From: Chryseobacterium kimseyorum
Lineage (GTDB): Bacteria; Bacteroidota; Bacteroidia; Flavobacteriales; Weeksellaceae
Length of the DNA: 64,000 bases
Direction of reading: 5' to 3'
NCBI RefSeq assembly: GCF_025971945.1
Contig: NZ_JAPDHW010000003.1
Span: 292,077-356,076 of the forward strand
Below the pieces are notes generated by a model. The model did no database searches and had not been told where the DNA came from. It worked only from the letters and a program-made list of their open reading frames with translations. Shown in pieces: positions 34,412-43,933 of the stretch (positions are counted from its first letter, which is position 1; each line of letters starts with the position of its first letter). A program made the translations under genes and the position numbers.

Positions 34412-34672
34412 ATGGATGTAAATATATTAGGTATAGTAGCAGGATTTCTCACTTCCATAGCAATGATTCCGCAACTTATCAAAGTCATTAAAGAAAAAAA
34501 TGTGGAAGACCTTTCATGGATGATGATCTTGGTATTGATCTGTGGACTTTCTCTATGGGTTTGGTACGGAATTATTCAAAATGAACTGCCCATTATTCTA
34601 TCAAATGCTTTCGCTGTTCTGGTAAATGTAACTTTATTTATATGCTATTTAATGTTCAGAAAAAAGTCTTAA
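34412..34672 (+). CDS. SemiSWEET sugar transporter
   Basis: An 86-residue protein with three transmembrane helices and the PQ motif (A-M-I-P-Q-L-I-K) at the end of helix 1, plus W-x-W-Y-G in helix 2 and A-F-A-V-L-V-N in helix 3. This is the half-SWEET unit; two copies pair to form a sugar pore in the inner membrane. A second member lies at 57456-57719. The 290-nt gap downstream shows no other gene. Confidence 0.9.
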   Translation: MDVNILGIVAGFLTSIAMIPQLIKVIKEKNVEDLSWMMILVLICGLSLWVWYGIIQNELPIILSNAFAVLVNVTLFICYLMFRKKS

Positions 34673-34960
34673 AAACCAAAATTTAGACTTATTACCCACT
34701 AGCAAGAATTATTCTAATTAATCTGATTAAGGTTAAATATAACTGATAAATATCAGCTATTGTTTGAGATTTATTTAAAAATCATAATCTTACGTTAATA
34801 ATACATCAATTTTTGTACATCTAGTTTAATAGCTGACTGAAAATTTGTATCTTGGTCGCAGATTTTATGAGGCTACTGATTTAGAGTTTAAATCGCGCCA
34901 TACGCTTCATCTTGTAATCCCGCTGTATCAATGGCATCCAGCACATATTTTTTATTTTGT

Positions 34961-36472
34961 ATGACTGAATCTTCAAACAGGTTATCCGGGGAAAATTATC
35001 CTGAATTTCTTGATCATTTTAAAACTTCACTCCATCATCTTTTTCAGAGAGAAAACATCGACCAGCTAAGCCAATCAAGAGGTCTTCCGCCAAGTGTATG
35101 GAAAGAAATCATGAATCTTAAACCGCTCTCGGTGGCTGTGCCCACTGAATTCGGAGGTCGTGGACTGAAAGTGAAAGAATGTCTTGGGATTTTATCTGCT
35201 GCATCTTACGAATCGCTTCCTTTATCATTGACTTTTGGGATTAATATTGCTCTTTTTCTTGAGCCATTAGCCAAATATGGAAATGAATCTATCAAAGGAG
35301 ATATTTTTAAGCATTTCTTAGATTATGGTGCGATGGGTGGTTTGATGATCACGGAGCCGGATTTTGGAAGTGATGCATTAAATATGAAGACTCAAAACGA
35401 GTTGAAAGGAGATTCTTATGAAGTAAAAGGTACAAAACACTGGCAGGGTCTTACAGGTTTGGCCAATTACTGGCTAATCACCTCAAGAAGTGCCAATGCA
35501 GAAGGAAGTTTATCAAGAGATGTAGATTTCTTCATCGCCGATACGCACAAGCCTCACCAGAATATTGAAGTATTGGAATATTATGATAATCCAGGATTAT
35601 ACATGATTCCTTACGGTCTTAATAAAATAGATATTACAGTTCCTCAAGCCAATAAACTGATTCCTGAATCTACAGGTCTGAAAATGATGCTTGATATTCT
35701 TCACAGAAGTAGATTTCAGTTCCCGGGAATGGGAATGGGATTCCTGAAAAGAATGCTTGATGAAGCTTTGGATCATACAAGAACAAGAATTGTAGGAAAT
35801 TCAAACCTTTATGCCTTAGATCAGGTACAGTATCAGCTGACAAGATTAGAATCGTTCTTCACGCTTTGTTCAGCAATGTGTGCAAAAAGTTCTAAAATAA
35901 GCGGAATTGATCACAACCTTTCATCAGAAGGTGTTCATGCCAATTCAATGAAAGCTTTGGTAACCGATATGATGCAGGAGGCTGCACAGATTTTGGTACA
36001 GCTTTCAGGTGGAAAAGGTTACAGAATGAGCCACATCGGTGGAAGAGGAATTATGGACAGCCGTCCGTTCCAAATCTTTGAAGGTTCTAATGAAATGTTG
36101 TACACACAGATTTCAGAAGGAATTTTGAAAGATATGAAGAAAAAGAAACTCGACAATGTGGGTGAGTATCTTCAGCAGAACGTATTAAGCGGAAATGCTG
36201 CTAAACTATATACTCAAAACCTGGATTTCACAATTAATACAGCAATTTCTCAGAGAAAAATGATTGATTTAGGAAAAGTGGTTGCAAGAATCATCACAGT
36301 AAATGATCTTTTGGAGTTGAGCAATGCAGGATTTAATCAGAAACTGGTTGATAATTCTGTGGAGATGACAAGACAGGAAATCGTTTCGCTCCTTGCTTCA
36401 ATGAATCACCACCAGGATCTTAAACCGTTGGATGATTACTCAGAAAACAGCAACTGGATGTCTTTGGTATAA
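34961..36472 (+). CDS. Acyl-CoA dehydrogenase family protein
   Basis: A 503-residue flavoprotein of the acyl-CoA dehydrogenase fold. The N-terminal helical part is followed by M-I-T-E-P-D-F-G-S-D (FAD/substrate loop, about 125-134), K-H-W-Q-G-L (about 155), and the C-terminal domain with L-S-G-G-K-G-Y-R and F-E-G-S-N-E-M-L. It oxidises acyl-CoA or a related thioester using FAD. The longer frame from 34931 adds 10 unsupported residues, so the ATG at 34961 is preferred. No acyl-CoA genes adjoin. Confidence 0.88.
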   Translation: MTESSNRLSGENYPEFLDHFKTSLHHLFQRENIDQLSQSRGLPPSVWKEIMNLKPLSVAVPTEFGGRGLKVKECLGILSAASYESLPLSLTFGINIALFLEPLAKYGNESIKGDIFKHFLDYGAMGGLMITEPDFGSDALNMKTQNELKGDSYEVKGTKHWQGLTGLANYWLITSRSANAEGSLSRDVDFFIADTHKPHQNIEVLEYYDNPGLYMIPYGLNKIDITVPQANKLIPESTGLKMMLDILHRSRFQFPGMGMGFLKRMLDEALDHTRTRIVGNSNLYALDQVQYQLTRLESFFTLCSAMCAKSSKISGIDHNLSSEGVHANSMKALVTDMMQEAAQILVQLSGGKGYRMSHIGGRGIMDSRPFQIFEGSNEMLYTQISEGILKDMKKKKLDNVGEYLQQNVLSGNAAKLYTQNLDFTINTAISQRKMIDLGKVVARIITVNDLLELSNAGFNQKLVDNSVEMTRQEIVSLLASMNHHQDLKPLDDYSENSNWMSLV

Positions 36473-36499
36473 CCTGAAAACATTTCAACATAAATATTT

Positions 36500-36530
36500 C
36501 TCCGCAGAATTTTCTGTGGAGATTTTTTTT
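36500..36530 (+). terminator. Terminator after acyl-CoA dehydrogenase
   Basis: CTCCGCAGAA and TTCTGTGGAG form a 10-bp stem followed by eight T, 27 nt after the stop and just ahead of the convergent gene end. Confidence 0.85.
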
Positions 36531-36549
36531 GTAAAATTTTTTGTCTCTG

Positions 36550-37497
36550 TCAGTTATCCTGATTGGAATTATTTCTGAGTTCTTTATCCAAATCATTGAC
36601 TTCCGGTAGCGGCTCGTTAAAATTTTCTGCAATGTAACTTAGCAGTTCCTGATGGTTTTTGTAATTCAGCTTTCTGATAAAAAGATGGGTATTTGATTTC
36701 AGATAAGTTTCAAAAATTGATGTTGACGAATTGATTTCTAAAACACTGAGATCTATGATGGCACGTTTATCATCATTCACGATAATGTCATGAAAAGAGG
36801 TATTCATCAAGACGGTCTGAAAGAAAGATTCTGCCGGCAGAAAGGTGTGAAGATAATAGTCTTCAAATCTCATGACGCGTTTGCTGTTGGATAAAAAACA
36901 GCAGGTATCCCGGGTAAGAATCATCCATTTTCCGCCAATGAATGGGGTTACATCCTTCATAAATTCTCTCTTGTAGATAAAAGATGAAATCCTGAATGCG
37001 AGTTCTGTGAAATGATTCTGAATTCTTTTTAAAGTATCAGGTCTGTAAAATTTCTGATCATAGTAAAAGAGATAATTTTTACCGTTTTGTTCCGTTAAAA
37101 ATTTCCGTATGATGGTTTGGGATTTCAAAGGATAATCTTCACCGCTGAGATTGATAAAATATTCCCAGTCATTACTCACATTTAGAAGAAATTCCATAGC
37201 GTTCAGTTCAATCTGAACCATATTAAAACCTCCGGAAGTAATATTCATACTCTCCAAAATATAGGCATTTGGATAATGAATCAGGAATCCCTGAATGATG
37301 TCCGTTATTTCAGCGCTCGCTTTTCTGTCAATATGAATAAGGTAAAACTGATCCCGTGTATAAATTTTCTGAAACATTCTGATAAACTGTTCCGGTTCGT
37401 TGTGTACCATGATAAAATAGGCAATTCGCACTGATGCAAAAGGTTTCAGACCTGTTTTCTGAGTCTTTGGAAGCGGTTGTATGGATGTTGGATGCAT
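36550..37497 (-). CDS. GT14-like (core-2/I-branching) glycosyltransferase
   Basis: A 315-residue protein with the pattern of beta-1,6-N-acetylglucosaminyltransferases: R-I-A-Y-F-I-M-V-H-N-E-P-E-Q near 24-37, Y-L-I-H-I-D-R-K near 52, the D-W-E-Y-F-I-N-L-S-G-E-D-Y-P-L-K region near 109-123, and a final P-A-E-S-F-F-Q-T-V-L. Bacterial members transfer a sugar during surface-glycan synthesis. The acceptor is unknown. It is alone, without other glycan genes nearby. Confidence 0.85.
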   Translation of the reverse strand: MHPTSIQPLPKTQKTGLKPFASVRIAYFIMVHNEPEQFIRMFQKIYTRDQFYLIHIDRKASAEITDIIQGFLIHYPNAYILESMNITSGGFNMVQIELNAMEFLLNVSNDWEYFINLSGEDYPLKSQTIIRKFLTEQNGKNYLFYYDQKFYRPDTLKRIQNHFTELAFRISSFIYKREFMKDVTPFIGGKWMILTRDTCCFLSNSKRVMRFEDYYLHTFLPAESFFQTVLMNTSFHDIIVNDDKRAIIDLSVLEINSSTSIFETYLKSNTHLFIRKLNYKNHQELLSYIAENFNEPLPEVNDLDKELRNNSNQDN

Positions 37498-37765
37498 GGC
37501 TTTATCATTAAATCATATGCGGAGGCAAACAAGTTTCAGATAAAGGTAGGTATAGTTTTAATGCAAAGAGAAGTTATTTGTAAATATTTGATTTTATTAC
37601 GATTAGAGTGAAATGAATCTTAAGCTCGCGCCTGGAACATAGAAAGAGATTTCAATCCTGAACAATATTTTTTACACATTTAATATATTATATGTATCTT
37701 ACTTTTCATATTGGCCGTCGTTATTTATTTTAAAAAAAATTCAGATTGCCTCTACAAAAGTTAGC

Positions 37766-38326
37766 ATGAGAATATACATTAAATATATGGTCAGTCTGCG
37801 GTGTAAGATGATGGTGCAGGAAGAAATTGAAAAACTGGGAATCCTTCATGCAGTCGTTCAGTTGGGAACAGTGGATATTCCTGAAGCTGTTTCAAACGAA
37901 AAACTGGAGATTTTCAGGCAGAGATTGACGATTTTGGGGCTGGAATTATTGGATGACAAAAAAAGTATTTTAATTGAAAAAATTAAAAATACCATTACAG
38001 AGATGATTCATAATGCTGATGAGCAGCCGAAAGAAAATTTTTCAGAATACCTAAGCGAAAAACTAGAATACGATTATACTTATCTGTCGAATGTCTTTTC
38101 CGAAGTCAACGGGTATACCATACAGAATTTTATAATTTTAAATAAAATCGAAAAGGTAAAAGAACTTTTACTGTATAATGAACTCAATATGACTGAAATT
38201 GCTTACAAACTCAACTATAGCAGTGTAGGACATCTTTCTTATCAGTTTAAAAAAATTACAGGTTTGGCTCCGTCTTTTTATAAACAGCTCAAACATAAAC
38301 GTCAAAAGAATCTTGAAGATTTATAG
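37766..38326 (+). CDS. Short AraC-family regulator
   Basis: A 186-residue protein of the Bacteroidota-specific small AraC type, starting M-R-I-Y-I-K-Y-M-V-S-L-R-C-K-M-M. A short alpha/beta N-terminal part is followed by an AraC HTH (about 90-180: Y-D-Y-T-Y-L-S-N-V-F-S-E, M-T-E-I-A-Y-K-L-N-Y-S-S-V-G-H-L-S-Y-Q-F-K-K). Such proteins are common as stress-response regulators, but the target here is not visible. The 365-nt gap after it (to 38691) shows no gene. Confidence 0.85.
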   Translation: MRIYIKYMVSLRCKMMVQEEIEKLGILHAVVQLGTVDIPEAVSNEKLEIFRQRLTILGLELLDDKKSILIEKIKNTITEMIHNADEQPKENFSEYLSEKLEYDYTYLSNVFSEVNGYTIQNFIILNKIEKVKELLLYNELNMTEIAYKLNYSSVGHLSYQFKKITGLAPSFYKQLKHKRQKNLEDL

Positions 38327-38690
38327 AATGTGTGATTTATGTAAATTGAATTTTTATTTATGTAAACGCGCCGTTTGATTTTTGCTCATCTTTGTAATGT
38401 GAAATAAATACCTGAAGACTGTCTTGTTCTTAAAAACAGAACGCTTCAGAGAGTATTTTAAAATATAAGAGTTATACGTTTGCATTAAATCTCTTCCTGA
38501 GAGTATTTAAAAAAAATTCTTCTGAGAAAATTCCTTTTTCTTTATTGAGTTCCAAAATAATAATTCCCTAGAACAAATGAACAGGAGCTATTGTAGATTA
38601 AATTTGTGTAAAAAACAGAATATTTATCATCACAGCATCTTGATTTAAATTCAGAACGGGTTCTGAACTGTATATTTTGAAACAGCTGCT

Positions 38691-38960
38691 ATGAAGACGA
38701 TTCACCTTTTTAAATACAATGATGCGGTTAGTCTGAACAAGCCTTCATTCTATGAGAACTACAAACTCAGTTCGCTCAACGATTTTATGATGATGAGTTT
38801 TATGAATATTGAGGTGCTTTCAGAATTTCTGATAGATGTTCCAGACAGTTTTTCTGCACATCAGGAGCCTTTAGATAAGCTGTCTAAGCTTTGCGGATCG
38901 GCAAAAGAAACTATAGAACATTATTTTTATTATCCCTCGGATGATTATGATGTTATATAA
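38691..38960 (+). CDS. Small hypothetical protein
   Basis: An 89-residue acidic protein without signal or membrane segment, rich in aromatic residues at the C-terminus (H-Y-F-Y-Y-P-S-D-D-Y-D). A Met cluster lies in the middle (M-M-M-S-F-M). A TATATTTTG-like box is 12 nt before the ATG, one base longer than the usual -7 motif. Not recognised. Confidence 0.55.
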   Translation: MKTIHLFKYNDAVSLNKPSFYENYKLSSLNDFMMMSFMNIEVLSEFLIDVPDSFSAHQEPLDKLSKLCGSAKETIEHYFYYPSDDYDVI

Positions 38961-39087
38961 AGGTAAACAAATAATAAACAGAGAATATTAAATTCTGATA
39001 AAAAAACGATCTCACCAGGTCACAATTATTAATCAAGTTTCCAACTCAGTTTTGAAGAGGAAAGCCGTAACTCGGCAAACAAATACT

Positions 39088-39732
39088 ATGAGTTTTAAGA
39101 ATCTAAACTTAATCAATCCCATCATTCGCGCTGCTACAGAAGCAGGATGTCCGATGCCAACAGAACTGCAGACACAAATCATTCCGCAGATCCTGAACGG
39201 CAAAGATATTCTCTGTCAGATTGCACGAGGTACAGAAAGGATGACTTCTTTCACAATGCCCATCATACAGGCGCTTAAAAAGAATAATCCGGATCACAAT
39301 GATATCAGGGTTTTAGTTTTGACTCCTACCAAAGACACCGCTCTAGAAATAGAAGAGAACTTTAAACTCTATACCAAGTATCTGCCTTTGTCTCAGCTGT
39401 CAGTATATGAAGGGATTTCAAACGGAACACAACTTTCTTCGTTGAGAAGGAGACTGGATGTGCTGATTGCAACACCTGATAAATTACTTGAGCTGGATGA
39501 TCAGAGACATATCAGTCTTTCGAAAATAGAAGTTTTGATTGTGGATGACATCGAAATTTTATTGGAAAAAAATGCCATCGACCTTAAAAGGCTTATTGCT
39601 AAACTTCCTCTGAAAAGACAGAATATATTTTTTACCTCAGTAATATCAAAAGACGTCAGCAATTTCGTCAGTAAGATATCCGACAGTGGAATAGAAATAA
39701 AGAAAACCACGGCTTATTCAGCGGTCTCATGA
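39088..39732 (+). CDS. Degenerate DEAD-box-like single-RecA-domain protein
   Basis: The 214-residue product (ATG 39088) aligns with the N-terminal RecA lobe of DEAD-box helicases: F-K-N-L-x-L, the Q-motif-like P-T-E-L-Q-T-Q-I-I-P, V-L-T-P-T-K for motif Ia, T-P-D-K-L for Ib. The catalytic motifs are lost: motif I reads A-R-G-T-E-R-M-T (no G-K-T), motif II V-D-D-I-E (no DEAD), motif III T-S-V (no SAT). There is no second RecA lobe, and no frameshift explains it. It cannot be an ordinary helicase and may bind RNA or a partner. It lies 79 nt before a cold-shock protein. Confidence 0.8.
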   Translation: MSFKNLNLINPIIRAATEAGCPMPTELQTQIIPQILNGKDILCQIARGTERMTSFTMPIIQALKKNNPDHNDIRVLVLTPTKDTALEIEENFKLYTKYLPLSQLSVYEGISNGTQLSSLRRRLDVLIATPDKLLELDDQRHISLSKIEVLIVDDIEILLEKNAIDLKRLIAKLPLKRQNIFFTSVISKDVSNFVSKISDSGIEIKKTTAYSAVS

Positions 39733-39811
39733 CCAATGAACCCTAAAAAGAAAAAAAGTTTAATTTAGAATTAGACCTATCAATAATAAAACAATTTTTA
39801 ATACCAATACA

Positions 39812-40006
39812 ATGCAACAAGGCACAGTAAAATTTTTTAACGAAACAAAAGGTTTCGGATTTATCTCTCCAGCAGAAGGAGGACAAGACATTTTTGTACA
39901 TTCTTCAGGCTTAAACACTAAAATGATTCGTGAGAATGATAAAGTAGTTTTTGACGTAGAAAAAAGCGAAAAAGGATTAAATGCAGTTAATGTAAGACTT
40001 GCATAA
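39812..40006 (+). CDS. Cold-shock protein (CspA family)
   Basis: The 64-residue OB-fold protein has RNP1 K-G-F-G-F-I and RNP2 D-I-F-V-H, the marks of single-stranded RNA/DNA binding. Its leader carries AT-rich sequence without clear fold. In Bacteroidota csp genes often follow DEAD-box helicases; here the upstream partner is a degenerate one. A terminator follows at 40026. Confidence 0.95.
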   Translation: MQQGTVKFFNETKGFGFISPAEGGQDIFVHSSGLNTKMIRENDKVVFDVEKSEKGLNAVNVRLA

Positions 40007-40025
40007 TCGATATATATCGTTGAAG

Positions 40026-40056
40026 AAAGCTGTTTCGAGAGAAGCAGCTTTTTTTG
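40026..40056 (+). terminator. Terminator after the cold-shock gene
   Basis: AAAGCTG and CAGCTTT with an inner TTC/GAA pair, then a run of seven T. Confidence 0.85.
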
Positions 40057-40301
40057 TTTAAAATGGTCAGAAAGAAATTTTCATGTCTATTTTGATATAA
40101 TCATTTCTTACTTTCATTACTGTTATTAAAAAACATTAATGACTTTTTATTGTCTTCCTACATGAATTCTCATAAATCTTAATACAATTTATATATTTTT
40201 AGGAATGCTTTAAAACTTATGATAGATGAAAAAACTTACCTTAGCAAAGTAATTTCATGTGTAAATCAAATTTATTCAGGATTTACATCAAAGTAGCTAT
40301 T

Positions 40302-40580
40302 ATGAAAATTAAACTCGAAACAACGGTTGAGGGGCTGATTATTATTCACCCATCAGTTTTGCAGTCCATGCGTAGACCAAATACTGCAGAAGGAGCTAAA
40401 GCTTTGGGAGCTCCTGTAATTGTTGACTCTGAAAATATATGTTTCCTTGCGTTCAATAATGAAGGTTACGTTACCTTTTTTCTAAACAATGGCTTCGAGA
40501 TTTCGCTTAAGATTACTCATGACGAAGCTAAAAATGCTTACAATTTTGCTAAAATGAAAATCAAGAATGTGATAGAATAG
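40302..40580 (+). CDS. Small hypothetical protein
   Basis: From ATG 40302 the product has 92 residues with alternating hydrophobic strands (V-E-G-L-I-I-I-H, I-C-F-L-A-F-N-N-E-G-Y-V-T-F-F) and a helical end. The longer frame from 40257 is not supported. Not recognised. Confidence 0.55.
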   Translation: MKIKLETTVEGLIIIHPSVLQSMRRPNTAEGAKALGAPVIVDSENICFLAFNNEGYVTFFLNNGFEISLKITHDEAKNAYNFAKMKIKNVIE

Positions 40581-40829
40581 TGCGAATCTTGTTTAAAATC
40601 AATCTATATTAATTTTATTTAACAAAGAATTTTCATCTGCTGATACAGCTCTAATGATGACTTTATTCTCATTAAAAGTTTCTTACAGTTAGACAGTTAT
40701 GCGCCTCTTAGGTAATACATAACTGACCCTTTCTCATCTACAATTTATAATAAGTATCTGCGTAACTCCTTTTTTGGTACAGAAATTGCGAGTCTCACTG
40801 CACGTACGAAAAATCCCCTGCAGCAGGCG

Positions 40830-40854
40830 CTCGCTGAACACATCGGTTCAGGAG
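40830..40854 (+). other. Stem-loop in the OmpA leader
   Basis: CTC-G-CTGAAC pairs with GTTCAG-GAG across ACATCG with one bulged base, 70 nt before the OmpA-family start. It may stabilise the abundant mRNA. The rest of the 345-nt gap from 40581 is AT-rich, with no gene seen. Confidence 0.4.
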
Positions 40855-40924
40855 AGAGCATAAAAAGTAAATCATAGAGTATTGATTTATTATCGATCAA
40901 ATAAATAATTATTAAAAATTTAGC

Positions 40925-42382
40925 ATGAAATTAAGTTTAGCAATTTTCTCATTAGCATTATCATTGCCAGCAACGGCATTCGCTCAAGACAGTTTACAAG
41001 TTGTGTCTAGCGGAGAATACCCAAATACTTTCAGTTCGGGTTCTGCTAATGTTAGCAAGTTTACACAGTCTTCTAAAAGATTCAATGACTGGTCAGTATC
41101 ATTCGGGGGCGGTGTGCCTTTACTGCAGTCTGCAGATTTGACATCTATCAAAAACGGTAACGGTAAAAACCTTATTGGTTATTCAGCTTACGTAAGTGTT
41201 GATAAAGCAATTACACACGCTTTTGGAATTAACCTTCAATATGACCGTGGAGAAACAAGACAGGGATGGTTTAACACCAAAGATGCAGCTCCTGCCAATG
41301 CAGCAGCTAACGGACAATACGGTGCAAGAACACAGTATGATGCAATCTCAATCTTAGGAGATATTAATTTCTCAAATCTAATGAGACGTGTAGACAACAA
41401 ATCTCCTTACAGATGGGCATTACACGGTTACGCAGGTATTGGTAGTATCGCTTACAGAGCATATCTGAAAGATGACACCGGACAAAGATTAATGACTGAA
41501 ATTAAACCATTTAAAACATTAAATTTCTTTGGACAGGCTGGTGCAGGTTTAAAATATAAGATCAACAACAGACTTGATCTTGAAGGTAGAGTAATGTATG
41601 TGGTAACTACAGACGACCAGTTTGATGGTGGTGGTGAGCCATATAGCGCGATTAACAGAAGAGAAGATCAGGTTTCAGACAATTTCTTCAACGCTACTGT
41701 AGGTTTATCTTTAAAATTAGGTAAGCATGACTCTCACTTGATGTGGCATGATCCTTTGCAGGAAATCTATTATAAATTAGATGTATTGGCTGAGAAAAAT
41801 CAGGATATTGAAGTTTGTAAAAGCGGAGATGCTGATAACGACGGTGTATGTGACGACTGGGACAGACAGCTTGATACTCCTGCAGGTGCAAGAGTTGATG
41901 GTTCTGGGGTAGCTTTAGACGTTGATATGGACGGTGTGATTGATCTTTATGATAAATGTGTAACTGTTCCGGGACCTGTAGAAAATAACGGATGTCCTAC
42001 AACACCTACTAACTCAGGTACAGTAACAGAAGCTGAAACAAAATTAGACGGAATTGAATTTGATTTGAATTCTGACAGAATTTTGCCTTCAAACACACCT
42101 ATCTTGAACAATGCTGTAAATTACATCAATTCTTCAAACGGTGCTTACACAGTAGTTGGTACAACTGATACTAGAGGTTCTGAAACTTATAACCAGAATT
42201 TATCTGAAAAAAGAGCAAACAGCGTGAAAGATTATTTAATCAAAAACGGTGTAGAATCTACTAAGCTTGATGCAATCGGAAAAGGTAAAAAAGACCTTAA
42301 ATATCCAGAATGTGATCCTGCTACAAAATGTCCTGAATGGAAAAACAGAGCAAACAGAAGAGTTTATTTCGAAGCAAAATAA
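40925..42382 (+). CDS. OmpA-family outer membrane protein
   Basis: A 485-residue protein with a signal peptide (ending A-T-A-F-A-Q), an N-terminal beta-barrel (about 50-270), a short calcium-binding thrombospondin-type-3-like linker (D-A-D-N-D-G-V-C-D-D-W-D, then D-V-D-M-D-G-V-I-D-L-Y-D), and a C-terminal OmpA peptidoglycan-binding domain (about 375-483: I-E-F-D-L-N-S-D, V-V-G-T-T-D-T-R-G-S, N-L-S-E-K-R-A-N-S-V). It links outer membrane and cell wall. High expression is typical. Confidence 0.95.
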   Translation: MKLSLAIFSLALSLPATAFAQDSLQVVSSGEYPNTFSSGSANVSKFTQSSKRFNDWSVSFGGGVPLLQSADLTSIKNGNGKNLIGYSAYVSVDKAITHAFGINLQYDRGETRQGWFNTKDAAPANAAANGQYGARTQYDAISILGDINFSNLMRRVDNKSPYRWALHGYAGIGSIAYRAYLKDDTGQRLMTEIKPFKTLNFFGQAGAGLKYKINNRLDLEGRVMYVVTTDDQFDGGGEPYSAINRREDQVSDNFFNATVGLSLKLGKHDSHLMWHDPLQEIYYKLDVLAEKNQDIEVCKSGDADNDGVCDDWDRQLDTPAGARVDGSGVALDVDMDGVIDLYDKCVTVPGPVENNGCPTTPTNSGTVTEAETKLDGIEFDLNSDRILPSNTPILNNAVNYINSSNGAYTVVGTTDTRGSETYNQNLSEKRANSVKDYLIKNGVESTKLDAIGKGKKDLKYPECDPATKCPEWKNRANRRVYFEAK

Positions 42383-42403
42383 TTGCCGACAAATCACTTC
42401 ATA

Positions 42404-42436
42404 AAAAAAAGTCATGCGCTATGCATGACTTTTTTT
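42404..42436. terminator. Strong bidirectional terminator
   Basis: AAAAAAAGTCATGC pairs with GCATGACTTTTTTT across 5 nt, between the convergent OmpA and exonuclease III genes. Confidence 0.95.
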
Positions 42437-42472
42437 GTGTTTGAAAATCTAATAGACTGCTTCATTTATACA

Positions 42473-43246
42473 TTATTTCTTAAGCTCAATCCATACAGGC
42501 GCATGATCGCTGCTCTTTTCCCATCCGCGAACGTGTTCATCAACACCAGCTTTACTGAGTTTCGGCGAAAGGTACGGACTTAGAAGGATGTGATCTAAAC
42601 GAATTCCCGCATTACGCTCATAAGATTTGTACATGTAGTCCCAAAAAGTGTAAACGGTTTCATCAGGATATATTTTGCGGATTGAATCGAGCCAGCCTTT
42701 CTTCTCTAAATCCTTGTATGCTTTTCTCACTTCTGTTCTGAAAAGCGCATCGTCTTCCCATTTTTCAGGTTTGTGCACATCTTTTTCAGTAGGAATAATA
42801 TTAAAATCACCAATCAAAATCGCAGGAAGTTCCATTTTAATGAGCTGGTTGGTCCTTCTTTTAAAACGTTTTATCCATGACAGCTTATATTCGAACTTTT
42901 CACCGGGATAAGGATTGCCGTTGGGTAAATATAAACAGCAAATAACCGTCTGATTTATGATCGCTTCAATATAACGGCTCTGAACATCATCAGGATCTCC
43001 AGGTAAGGAATTCTGAACTTCTTTAATCTCGTATCCTTTAGATAGAATTGCAACACCATTCCAGCTTTTTTGACCTTTCCAAATCGCCTGATAACCGGCT
43101 CCGTTGATTTCCTCAATGGGAAATTTTTCCTGAGGACATTTCAATTCCTGCAGGCAGACAATGTCAGGTTGAGCCTCTGCTAACCACCGGAGTAAAACCG
43201 GCAGTCTTCCGTTGATTCCGTTGACGTTGTAGGTTGCGATCTTCAT
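42473..43246 (-). CDS. xth: Exodeoxyribonuclease III (AP endonuclease)
   Basis: A 257-residue EEP-fold nuclease: Y-N-V-N-G-I at the N-terminus, C-L-Q-E-L-K-C-P (Glu34 metal ligand), Y-L-P-N-G, I-G-D-F-N-I, the late L-D-H-I-L-L-S-P and the catalytic S-D-H-A-P-V-W. It cuts DNA at abasic sites and degrades from 3' ends in base-excision repair. All motifs and length agree with ExoIII. Confidence 0.95.
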   Translation of the reverse strand: MKIATYNVNGINGRLPVLLRWLAEAQPDIVCLQELKCPQEKFPIEEINGAGYQAIWKGQKSWNGVAILSKGYEIKEVQNSLPGDPDDVQSRYIEAIINQTVICCLYLPNGNPYPGEKFEYKLSWIKRFKRRTNQLIKMELPAILIGDFNIIPTEKDVHKPEKWEDDALFRTEVRKAYKDLEKKGWLDSIRKIYPDETVYTFWDYMYKSYERNAGIRLDHILLSPYLSPKLSKAGVDEHVRGWEKSSDHAPVWIELKK

Positions 43247-43471
43247 ATTTTTTTGTGATATAGGGTTGTACTAATTTAGACAAAGATTATTCCACCAGCT
43301 ACAATAGTGAATAGAATTTATTCAGGCCAGTTCTGAATCAGGTTTCTTATAAATTGCAAACAGCAAAAACACTGATAATTTAAAAGATACAATCTTGTCA
43401 ATTTCTCTCATAATAACACTTCAATGGCATAAATTCTGATATATAAGGGTACAATCCAAAAACAAAAAATT

Positions 43472-43906
43472 ATGCTGTCGATTTCTATAAATGTGGCTTT
43501 TTGCACAAATTGTAAAGGGTATTGCTCTGCAACACCTTCAGATAAAAAACTCTTAAATCATCCCGATATTATTGATCATTTCTTCTATCACGGCGAACCG
43601 TGGTTTACCTTAGATCATAAAACTTTTGAAAGGAAAACGCAGTTTCAGGATATTGAAATTAAAACGATGGATTTATCTGTTCACAAAACTGATGACCATC
43701 AATATTGTCACTGTAAAAAAAATAAAAAAACTGCAAAATCTACTTCTGTTACACAGTCATCCAAAATTGAGTATGCGCAGTCTGCTTCTGAAATGAACGA
43801 AATTGAATCTGATTTATATTTCACAGATTTGTATCATACGTACTATAATTTCCATGCGCAAAATGCTTCGATGAAACATTCCGGAAATTCTGTACGTCAG
43901 TTTTAG
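43472..43906 (+). CDS. Hypothetical Cys/His-containing protein
   Basis: A 144-residue protein with C-T-N-C near residue 11, C-S then, and C-H-C-K-K-N-K-K near residue 82, so metal binding is possible. The C-terminal part is Ser/Tyr-rich and probably flexible. It starts 225 nt from the divergent exonuclease gene. Not recognised. Confidence 0.55.
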   Translation: MLSISINVAFCTNCKGYCSATPSDKKLLNHPDIIDHFFYHGEPWFTLDHKTFERKTQFQDIEIKTMDLSVHKTDDHQYCHCKKNKKTAKSTSVTQSSKIEYAQSASEMNEIESDLYFTDLYHTYYNFHAQNASMKHSGNSVRQF

Positions 43907-43933
43907 AAATGGTTTGGAATTTTTGGGCAGGAT

